Positions 1 to 5,411 of a stretch of 20,351 bases of DNA are shown here, piece by piece (the first letter of the stretch is position 1; every line of letters begins with the position of its first letter). Where the stretch lies: contig SKLC01000415.1 of NCBI GenBank assembly GCA_007123425.1, positions 1 through 20,351 of the forward strand. The letters are read 5' to 3'. Made by a program: the position numbers and the translations under genes. The notes below the pieces were generated by a model. It had not been told where the DNA came from. It did no database searches and saw only the letters and a program-made list of their open reading frames with translations. The stretch comes from Nitriliruptoraceae bacterium (GTDB lineage: Bacteria; Actinomycetota; Nitriliruptoria; Nitriliruptorales; Nitriliruptoraceae).

Positions 1-30
1 CCATGCCCGGGGCGGGTGGGAAGAACGGCG

Positions 31-213
31 TCAGGTCCGCGCGGGCTCGCGCTCCTCGACCCGCAGCGCGCCGCGCTCGCCCGCATCGCGGGCCGCCTCG
101 GCCTCCGCCAGCGCCTGTTCGAGCTCCTCGACCCGCGCCCGCAGCGCGCGGACCTCCTCGAGCAGCCGCAGACTGCCCGGGGTCGTGTGCGTGCCCAGCA
201 GCGCCTTGCCCAT
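31..213 (-). CDS. Small coiled-coil protein, 60 aa, family not recognised
   Basis: The 60-residue protein begins MGKALLGTHTTPGSL. It continues as a leucine/glutamate/arginine-rich segment (about residues 16–45) with heptad-like spacing, so most of it is probably one coiled-coil helix, followed by a charged tail. The ATG at 213 is preferred because GGGAGGA lies about 7 nt upstream. The open frame extends further upstream, but those starts have no Shine-Dalgarno sequence and would add a low-complexity arginine-rich stretch. It is the last minus-strand gene in the window, 289 nt beyond acyP, and a candidate promoter lies in that gap. No enzyme motif or membrane segment is visible and no function is assigned. 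The clear ribosome site and coding-like composition make it likely real. Confidence 0.6.
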   Translation of the reverse strand: MGKALLGTHTTPGSLRLLEEVRALRARVEELEQALAEAEAARDAGERGALRVEEREPART

Positions 214-502
214 CAGCCTGTCCTCCCGGTCCTTCTCGCGGACCCTTCCGCCGTCGCAGGCGGGCATGAACGTCACAGCACGCGCGGCCGGTGGGGGGTG
301 ACTGCCCCCGCATCGCGCCGGTCGCACGCGTGCGGTGGGGCGTCCCACGCCACCGACCGCCGCACCCGACCGGTCGCCGGCGTGTGCTCGCAGTCGAGTG
401 TACCGCAGGGCTCGCACCGCCGTCCATGCGCCCCCGCGTCGCTCGGTGCTGGAGCGCGCCGGGAGGCGGGCCCGCCCGCAAGGCACGCGACGACAGCGGC
501 GC
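214..502. other. 289-nt intergenic gap between acyP and the small coiled-coil gene
   Basis: No convincing coding sequence is seen here on either strand. The gap holds two perfect 12-bp palindromes, CGCACGCGTGCG at 323–334 and GGCGGGCCCGCC at 465–476. The second lies 27 nt beyond the acyP stop and might act as a 3' end structure, but it has no loop and no T-tract. The candidate promoter at 397–426 also lies here. Confidence 0.5.
397..426 (-). promoter_or_regulatory. Candidate sigma-70-type promoter for the small coiled-coil gene
   Basis: On the minus strand TGGACG (426–421) is followed after 18 nt by TACACT (402–397). Each hexamer matches 4 of 6 positions of TTGACA/TATAAT. Transcription would begin near 390, giving a leader of about 175 nt before the ATG at 213. 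This is a by-eye match in a GC-rich gap and is not proven. Confidence 0.33.
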
Positions 503-781
503 TCAGCCGCGGACGTCGAAGTCGGTGGCGCCCTCGGGCTCGGCGTCCTCGCGCTCGAGATCGGTGACCCTGGCCGGTGGCGGCCCTCCGTCGGCGATCC
601 AGCGCTCGAGTCCGTCGACCGCCTCGGCCTCGCCCTCGAGGTGGGCCTCGACGGCGCCGTCGGGACGGTTGCGGAGCCAGCCCATCACCCCACGATCGCG
701 CGCCGCGCGCTGGGTGGCGGCCCGGAAGTTCACGCCCTGCACCCGTCCGTGGACGATCACCCGCCTCGCCATCACCGGCAT
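503..781 (-). CDS. acyP: Acylphosphatase
   Basis: This 92-residue protein has the family's usual length and fold signature. It hydrolyses carboxyl-phosphate bonds of acyl phosphates in the cytoplasm. The phosphate-binding loop GRVQGVNFR (residues 12–20) supplies the catalytic Arg20, and the catalytic Asn is Asn38 in WLRNRPDG. The ATG at 781 has GGAGGGAGG just upstream. A second ATG three codons in (MARR) is also possible. It lies 82 nt downstream of the Fpg-family gene on the same strand. Acylphosphatase next to fpg and rnc matches the M. tuberculosis Rv2922A neighbourhood (established knowledge), where smc follows, so smc may lie beyond the left edge here. Confidence 0.95.
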   Translation of the reverse strand: MPVMARRVIVHGRVQGVNFRAATQRAARDRGVMGWLRNRPDGAVEAHLEGEAEAVDGLERWIADGGPPPARVTDLEREDAEPEGATDFDVRG

Positions 782-863
782 CGACCTCCCTCCGCCGCCA
801 CGCGGCCCACGGTCCTCGCAGCCCCTGCCGGGCGGTTGTGGCGCCCGCGGGCGGGGCGCGGCC

Positions 864-1709
864 CTAGATCATGCACTGCTCACAGTGGTAGGTGTAGACG
901 CCCTTCTTGATCCGGGTGCGCTTGATCGGCTTGCGACACCGGATGCAGGGCTGGCCGTCGCGGCCGTAGACCCGCAGGTGCTCGGCGACCTCGCCCTCGT
1001 CGTCCACCGCCGAGTCCGCCTCCACCTCGTCGAGGCTGGAGCCGCGGACCTTCATCGCGGTGTGGATGATCTCCTGCATGGCCCGGTAGAGCCGGCGGAC
1101 CTCCTGGGTCGAGAGCGAGTCGCCGGCGCGGTCGTGGCGCAGCCCGGCCTCCCACAGGATCTCGTCGCTGTACACGGGGCCGATGCCCAGGATCAGGTCG
1201 GGATCGGTCAGCACCAGCTTCAGCGGTCGCCGCGAGGCGTGGAGGAACCGGCCGAACTCCATCCAGGTGGGGTTGTCGTCGAGCGGGTCGAGCGCATCGG
1301 GCGAGACCCCCGCGGCCTCGAGGGCCTCGTCGGTGGGCACCACGCCGGTGTGGGCCGAGACGTCCTCGCCGGCCTCGGAGAGGTGCAGGGCGCCGCCGAT
1401 GGTGAAGGTGACCGCCAGATGTGTGCCGGGCCCGGGCGTCGCGTTGGCGGTCTCGCGGTGCAGCGAGCCCTCATCGCCGGCATCGATGATCCAGGTCTGG
1501 TCCTCGTCGAGGTCGAGGAAGAGCAGGCGGCCGCGACGGCGCACCGCCTCCACCTTGCGCCCCTCGAGCGCCTTGACGAACTCGGGCCGGTTGCGGTGCA
1601 GCGGGCGCACGATGCCGGCCGTCTGCACCGTCACATCCTTGATCCGCTTGCCCACGACCTCCTTCTCGAGGTCCTTGCGCAGGACCTCGACCTCGGGCAG
1701 CTCGAGCAC
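864..1709 (-). CDS. Fpg/MutM-family protein lacking the catalytic residues
   Basis: The 281-residue protein has the full architecture of formamidopyrimidine-DNA glycosylase: N-terminal beta-sandwich (MLELPEVEVLRKDLE), helix-two-turn-helix near residues 165–200, and a C-terminal zinc finger with Cys255, Cys258, Cys276 and Cys279. Active enzymes need Pro2 (nucleophile after Met removal), Glu3, a Lys near 57, an Asn in GxGN and an Arg in the finger hairpin. Here Pro2 is Leu2 (GTG CTC GAG), the Lys is Arg61 (RRRGRLL), the Asn is Pro178 (GIGPVY) and the finger Arg aligns with Val271. The usual HLGMSG loop reads DAGDEG. Glu3 and the zinc ligands are kept. GGAGG lies 8 nt before the GTG start. The gene sits between rnc and acyP, exactly where fpg normally lies. 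I infer a DNA-binding or otherwise repurposed protein rather than a standard 8-oxoguanine glycosylase/lyase. A 12-bp palindrome (842–853) follows the stop. Confidence 0.9.
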   Translation of the reverse strand: MLELPEVEVLRKDLEKEVVGKRIKDVTVQTAGIVRPLHRNRPEFVKALEGRKVEAVRRRGRLLFLDLDEDQTWIIDAGDEGSLHRETANATPGPGTHLAVTFTIGGALHLSEAGEDVSAHTGVVPTDEALEAAGVSPDALDPLDDNPTWMEFGRFLHASRRPLKLVLTDPDLILGIGPVYSDEILWEAGLRHDRAGDSLSTQEVRRLYRAMQEIIHTAMKVRGSSLDEVEADSAVDDEGEVAEHLRVYGRDGQPCIRCRKPIKRTRIKKGVYTYHCEQCMI

Positions 1710-1749
1710 GGCAACGTCCTCCCTCGACGGGCCTCACCGGGGCGCGACG

Positions 1750-2496
1750 CTAGCCGACGTTCGGGCCCTCGAGGGCACCGGCGTCGCCGGCGTCCGTGGT
1801 GCGCAGAGCCAGGAACGCCTCACGGGCGGCGCGCTGCTCCGCCTGCTTCTTGCTGGCCCCCTCGCCCCGGCCCAGCTCGCGGCCGTCGACGCTCACGATC
1901 GCCGAGAACGTCTTGGCGTGATCGGGGCCGGCGTCCTCGACCAGGTAGGTCGGCAGCCGCTCGAACCGGGCCGCGCACAGCTCCTGGAGGCTCGTCTTGT
2001 AGTCCAGGGCGGCCTCCATCTCGGCGAGGTCGGCCAGCCGGACCGCGAAGAGGCGCTGCACGAGGTCGTAGGCCGTGGCGAACCCACGATCCAGGTAGAC
2101 CGCCCCGATCACCGCCTCGAGGGTGTCGGCCAGGATCGAGTCCTTGTCGTGCCCGCCCGAGGCGGCCTCGCCCCGCCCCAGCTTGATGAACCGCCCCAGC
2201 CCCAGGTCCCGTGCGACCTGGGCGAGCGAGCCGGTCTTGACCGCCGCCGACCGCACCTTGGCCAGCCGGCCCTCCTGCTCCTCGGGGTGGGCGTGGAAGA
2301 CCTCGTCGGTGACGACCAGCGCGAGCACCGCGTCGCCGAGGAACTCGAGCCGCTCGTTGGGCTCGACGCCGCCGTTCTCGAAGGCCCAGGACCGGTGCGT
2401 GAGCGCCCGGTCGAGCTGGGCGAGGTCGTCGAAGGGCACGTCGATGAGCCCGGCGAGCTGTGCCGGGTCTCCAGCCTCGGGCGCGGCGGCGCTCAC
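1750..2496 (-). CDS. rnc: Ribonuclease III
   Basis: This 248-residue endonuclease cleaves double-stranded RNA, maturing rRNA precursors and some mRNAs. The RNase III domain covers about residues 15–160. It carries the signature NERLEFLGDAVL (47–58), giving Glu51 and Asp55, and the second acidic pair Asp124 and Glu127 in ADTLEA, so all metal-binding acidic residues are present. A double-stranded RNA-binding domain follows at about 165–232, ending in GASKKQAEQRAAREAF. The start is a GTG at 2496 without a clear Shine-Dalgarno sequence, so the N-terminus could be slightly shorter. It lies 49 nt after rpmF and 40 nt before the Fpg-family gene on the same strand. The yceD-rpmF-rnc order is common in actinobacteria, so co-transcription is likely. 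Confidence 0.96.
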   Translation of the reverse strand: MSAAAPEAGDPAQLAGLIDVPFDDLAQLDRALTHRSWAFENGGVEPNERLEFLGDAVLALVVTDEVFHAHPEEQEGRLAKVRSAAVKTGSLAQVARDLGLGRFIKLGRGEAASGGHDKDSILADTLEAVIGAVYLDRGFATAYDLVQRLFAVRLADLAEMEAALDYKTSLQELCAARFERLPTYLVEDAGPDHAKTFSAIVSVDGRELGRGEGASKKQAEQRAAREAFLALRTTDAGDAGALEGPNVG

Positions 2497-2545
2497 CGGC
2501 GCCCCCGCGTGGTCCCCGGCCCCACCGACGCGCCCCGGCGCATCG

Positions 2546-2725
2546 TCAGTCGACCTCGACGGCGGTCCGGCCGCCGTAGGCCCCGCAGGTTCCGCAGACG
2601 GTGTGCGGGCGCACCGGCGTCTTGCAGCGCTTGCAGGTGGCGAACGTCGGCCTGCTCGTCTTCATCCACTGCGCCTTGCGGTGGCGCGTGCGGGAGCGCG
2701 ACAGCTTGCGCTTCGGGACGGCCAT
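2546..2725 (-). CDS. rpmF: 50S ribosomal protein L32 (bL32)
   Basis: The 59-residue basic protein reads MAVPKRKLSRSRTRHRKAQW at its N-terminus, the canonical L32 start. It has two CxxC pairs (CKRC at 31–34 and CGTC at 44–47), so this is the zinc-binding form. It is a structural protein of the large ribosomal subunit. The ATG at 2725 is preceded by GAGGAGG. It sits between the DUF177 gene and rnc, its classic place in bacteria. Its 109-nt leader contains two strong inverted repeats described separately, the second of which abuts the ribosome-binding site. Confidence 0.97.
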   Translation of the reverse strand: MAVPKRKLSRSRTRHRKAQWMKTSRPTFATCKRCKTPVRPHTVCGTCGAYGGRTAVEVD

Positions 2726-2738
2726 GGTCGTCCTCCTC

Positions 2739-2837
2739 GCCCCGTGGCGGGGCCCGGTTGTCGTGACCGGCCGTGCGGCAGGTCGTGGTCGGGTGGTGGT
2801 CGTCGTCTCGACGTCGGGGCCGACGACCTGCCGGTCA
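2739..2837 (-). promoter_or_regulatory. Structured leader of rpmF (two hairpins)
   Basis: In the minus-sense RNA, the arm at 2837–2823 (starting with the UGA stop of the DUF177 gene) is complementary to 2786–2777 over 10 bp and then, past an 8-nt bulge, to 2768–2764 over 5 bp. The loop is 36 nt. A second hairpin, GCCCCG/CGGGGC with a 3-nt loop (2753–2739), directly touches the Shine-Dalgarno sequence of rpmF. The pairings are exact in the sequence. A role in controlling L32 translation, or in terminating or processing the yceD-rpmF transcript, is inferred. Confidence 0.5.
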
Positions 2838-3380
2838 TTCGCTGGGCAGGTCCAGGTCGGCCAGCTTGGCCCAGCGCGGGTCGGGCGCCGCTTCGGGCCG
2901 GTGACCGCAGTCGGTCAGGTTGCGGTCCGCGCCGCACTCGACGCACAGGCCCTTGCAGGCCTCGTCGCAGAGTACGCGGACCGGCAGGTCGATGATGAGC
3001 GCGTCGCGGGCCATCGTCGACAGGTCGATCGCGGTGAGGTCGTCCACCAGCTCGTAGCCGGGGTCGTCCTCGTCGTCATCCTCGCGCTTGGTGGGGTCCT
3101 GGAACAACTCGGCGACCTCCACCGTGTAGGCGAGGTCCTGCAGGACCAGGCAGCGCGCGCAGGCCAGCTGCACGTGGAAGCCGATCGTGCCCCGCACGAG
3201 GATCCCCTCCACCACCGCGTCGAGGTGGAGGTCGAGCTCGACCGGGTCCAGCACCCCGTCCTCGGCGGGACCCCACGGGTCCTCGCCGAAGGCCGCCGCC
3301 TCCACGTCACGACGCAGCGCCCGGGTCTCACCCGGGTTGCCGACGAGGTCGCTGACGGGGACACGCACGAAGGACGACAC
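2835..3380 (-). CDS. yceD: DUF177 / YceD-family metal-binding protein
   Basis: The 181-residue protein matches the YceD/DUF177 family encoded immediately upstream of rpmF in most bacteria, which is linked genetically to 23S rRNA accumulation (established knowledge). Cysteine motifs fit the family: CARC at residues 74–77, then Cys138, Cys142, Cys146 and Cys149 in LCDEACKGLCVECG, and Cys158. An acidic run (about 99–107) separates the two halves. I chose the GTG at 3380, giving MSSFVRVPVSDLVGNPGE, because this resembles the family N-terminus. A longer frame back to 3503 adds only basic low-complexity sequence, and no strong Shine-Dalgarno sequence fixes the choice. It corresponds in position to Rv2926c of M. 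tuberculosis. Confidence 0.88.
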   Translation of the reverse strand: MSSFVRVPVSDLVGNPGETRALRRDVEAAAFGEDPWGPAEDGVLDPVELDLHLDAVVEGILVRGTIGFHVQLACARCLVLQDLAYTVEVAELFQDPTKREDDDEDDPGYELVDDLTAIDLSTMARDALIIDLPVRVLCDEACKGLCVECGADRNLTDCGHRPEAAPDPRWAKLADLDLPSE

Positions 3381-3552
3381 CTCGCTTGGGGGATTACGCG
3401 GCCGTGATCCGGCTCGGGGAGGCACCTCGGTGCGCGCGAGCGATCGGCCGGGGAAGGGCTGCGGCTTCTGCCCTTGCCGCGGGGGCCGGGCTGGACGACC
3501 CACGACGGTATCACACCCGGGGCGGCGGGCCCAGGGAGCACCGGGCGACCGG

Positions 3553-3582
3553 GACGCGGTCCCCGCCCGCCGCGCCCGCGTC
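3553..3582 (-). terminator. Possible hairpin terminator after the SepIVA-like gene
   Basis: A 7-bp inverted repeat (GACGCGG at 3553–3559, CCGCGTC at 3576–3582) begins 11 nt beyond the stop of the coiled-coil gene. It has a 16-nt loop and no T-tract. A short alternative pair (AAGGGC/GCCCTT, 3454–3459 and 3470–3475) lies further downstream in the same 213-nt gap. Position suggests a 3' end structure; function is unproven. Confidence 0.3.
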
Positions 3583-3593
3583 GCGGACCGTGG

Positions 3594-4115
3594 TCACTCC
3601 GGCTCGCCCAGCTCCTCGTCGAGGTCCTCGGCGAGCTGGTCGGTGTCGAGCCGGCCGCGCAGCTTGGCCCGGCCCTTCTCCACCGCACCGAGCGTCTTGT
3701 GGAGCACGACCTCGAAGTTGGCGAGCTTGGCGTCGACGTAGTCCTCGGCCTCCAGGCGCATCTGCCGCGCCTGCTCCTGGGCCTCGTCGAGGAGCCGCTC
3801 CGCCTCGCGCTGGGCAGTGCGCGCCACCTCCTGCTCGGAGACGAGGCGGTCCCGCTCGGCCTCGGCGTCCTCGATCAGCCGCTGTGCGTCCGCCCGGGAG
3901 CGCTCGAGGATGTCATCGCGCTCGCGGACCACCCAGCGCGCCTGCGCGACCTCCTCGGGCAGCGAGGCCCGGATCGTCGCGAGCAGCTCGGCCACCTCGG
4001 CGCGGTTGACCATCACCGACGCGGACAGCGGCACCGCCTTGGCCTCGGCGACGAGACGCTCGAGGTGGCTCAGCCGCGCCTCGAGATCGTGCGGCACACC
4101 ATTGGACTCGGACAT
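3594..4115 (-). CDS. sepIVA: SepIVA-like / DivIVA-type coiled-coil septation protein
   Basis: The 173-residue protein is almost entirely helical. After a short N-terminus, heptad-rich coiled coil runs from about residue 8 to 150, with long stretches of Ala/Glu/Arg such as RSRADAQRLIEDAEAER. A segment typical of this actinobacterial group, LANFEVVLHKTLGAVEKGR, follows, then an acidic tail. No membrane span is seen. Its place directly upstream of DUF177-rnc-fpg matches M. tuberculosis Rv2927c (SepIVA), a DivIVA-family protein needed for septation and cell-envelope growth (established knowledge). The ATG at 4115 was chosen over an upstream frame because the preceding residues are basic low-complexity sequence. 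The upstream GAAGGG is a weak ribosome site. The family call rests on composition plus gene order. Confidence 0.75.
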   Translation of the reverse strand: MSESNGVPHDLEARLSHLERLVAEAKAVPLSASVMVNRAEVAELLATIRASLPEEVAQARWVVRERDDILERSRADAQRLIEDAEAERDRLVSEQEVARTAQREAERLLDEAQEQARQMRLEAEDYVDAKLANFEVVLHKTLGAVEKGRAKLRGRLDTDQLAEDLDEELGEPE

Positions 4116-4198
4116 GGCAGGGGGCCCTTCGCACGTCGTGGCCCGGGGTCGCGCCCCGCGCCGCGGCACCGCGCCCAGGCGGGTGCCGAGTGGTCGGC

Positions 4199-4220
4199 GC
4201 CCACGATCCTACCCGTGGGC
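4199..4220 (-). promoter_or_regulatory. Inverted repeat with a −10-like hexamer upstream of the SepIVA-like gene
   Basis: GCCCACG (4199–4205) and CGTGGGC (4214–4220) form a perfect 7-bp inverted repeat with an 8-nt loop, midway between coaD and the coiled-coil gene. On the minus strand the loop reads into TAGGAT, an actinobacterial −10-like hexamer, but no −35 is recognisable. It could be an operator/promoter for the downstream gene or a 3' hairpin of coaD. Confidence 0.3.
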
Positions 4221-4288
4221 CGCCATCCCACCCGCCCCGGCAGCGGTCCGGGCGTGGCCGGGGGGCTGCCCGCGCGTGAGCCGGGGGC

Positions 4289-4780
4289 CTACCCGGCTTC
4301 GGCCAGGCGGCGGTGCACGGCCTCCTCGACCACCGGCGGCACCGTGCCCTCGATCGTGCCGCCACCGCGGGCGACCTCCTTGATCAGCGAGCTCGACAGG
4401 TACGAGTACTCCGGGCTGGTCGACATGAACAGCGTCTCCACCCCGCCGATGCGCTGGTTCATCTGCGCCATCTGCAGCTCGTACTCGAAGTCGCTGACCG
4501 CCCGCAGCCCCTTGCACACCACGCTGATGTCCTTGGAGCGGCAGAAGTCGACCAGCAGCCCGGAGAACGAGTCGACCTCGACGCCCGGCAGGTCGTCGAC
4601 GCAGGCGCGGATGAGCTCCATGCGCTCCTTCGCGTCGAACATGGCCGAGGCGGCCTTCCGCGGGTTGTCGAGCACCGCGACCACGAGCCGGTCGAACTCC
4701 CCTGCGGCCCGGCGCACGATGTCGAGGTGGCCCATGGTGATGGGGTCGAAGCTGCCCGGACACACCGCCGCAACGCTCAC
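4289..4780 (-). CDS. coaD: Phosphopantetheine adenylyltransferase
   Basis: This 163-residue enzyme transfers AMP from ATP to 4'-phosphopantetheine, the penultimate step of coenzyme A synthesis, in the cytoplasm. The nucleotidyltransferase signature GSFDPITMGH (residues 9–18) is intact with its TxGH motif. GLR (91–93) and the C-terminal SSSLIKEVA segment (129–137), which binds nucleotide phosphates, are also present. Length is normal. The start is a GTG at 4780 with GGAG upstream. It overlaps the rsmD stop by 4 nt (GTGA), so translation is probably coupled. The rsmD-coaD pair is one of the most conserved bacterial gene pairs. Confidence 0.97.
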   Translation of the reverse strand: MSVAAVCPGSFDPITMGHLDIVRRAAGEFDRLVVAVLDNPRKAASAMFDAKERMELIRACVDDLPGVEVDSFSGLLVDFCRSKDISVVCKGLRAVSDFEYELQMAQMNQRIGGVETLFMSTSPEYSYLSSSLIKEVARGGGTIEGTVPPVVEEAVHRRLAEAG

Positions 4781-5352
4781 GTGCTCTCCTCACCCTCGTC
4801 GGTCGAGCCGGCACGCCCCCGGTGCACGGCGGTGTCACCGTAGCGGCGGGTGCGCTCGGGGAGCAGATCGGGCGGCCACGGCACCTCCCCGTCCCGCGCG
4901 GCCCGCTCCACGATCACGACCGCGCCGGGGGCGAGGTGGGGCGCAAGCGCGCGCAGGACCTCGGTGAGCTCAGCGTCGCCGGTGCGGTAGGGCGGGTCGA
5001 GCAGCGCCACGTCGAACGGGGCGCCGGGCAGGGGCCGGGCCAGCGCGCGGCGCACGTCGTCGGCCACGACCTCCACCTCGCCCACGCCCACGACCTCGAT
5101 GTTGTGCGCGAGCGCGGCCAGCGCCGACCGATGCGACTCCACCGCGGTCAGCCGCGCGGCACCACGGGAGACCGCCTCCAGCCCGAGGGCTCCCGAGCCC
5201 GCGTACAGGTCCAGCACGTGGGCGCCCGCCAGGACGGGCTGCAGCGAGGAGAAGACCGCCTCCTTGACGCGGTCGGCGGTCGGACGCGTCCCCCGCCCCT
5301 CGGGGGCGCGCAGGCGGCGCCCCCGAGCGGCACCGGCGATGATGCGCACCAT
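4777..5352 (-). CDS. rsmD: 16S rRNA (guanine(966)-N(2))-methyltransferase RsmD
   Basis: The 191-residue SAM-dependent enzyme methylates G966 (E. coli numbering) of 16S rRNA during 30S assembly. It opens with the family-typical MVRIIAGAARGRRLRAPEG and continues RPTADRVKEAVFSSL. The SAM-binding motif DLYAGSGALGLEA is at 48–60 and the catalytic DPPY at 119–122. The ATG at 5352 has AGAGGGGG upstream. A longer frame to 5817 is antisense to the oligopeptidase gene and lacks family similarity. The end overlaps the coaD start by 4 nt. recG, which often precedes rsmD, is absent; oligopeptidase B sits there instead. Confidence 0.95.
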   Translation of the reverse strand: MVRIIAGAARGRRLRAPEGRGTRPTADRVKEAVFSSLQPVLAGAHVLDLYAGSGALGLEAVSRGAARLTAVESHRSALAALAHNIEVVGVGEVEVVADDVRRALARPLPGAPFDVALLDPPYRTGDAELTEVLRALAPHLAPGAVVIVERAARDGEVPWPPDLLPERTRRYGDTAVHRGRAGSTDEGEEST

Positions 5353-5411
5353 GGCCCCCTCTGCTGGGTCTCGACCGCGGCTGCGGTGCGGCGGGTGAGC
5401 GACGTGCGACG

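Noticed and set aside
323..334. Perfect 12-bp palindrome CGCACGCGTGCG
   Set aside because: Short GC palindromes are expected in such GC-rich DNA, and it has no partner site or promoter position to support an operator call.
842..853. CGCCCGCGGGCG palindrome after the Fpg-family gene as a terminator
   Set aside because: It has no loop and no T-tract, and acyP follows on the same strand within 82 nt, so read-through is likely.
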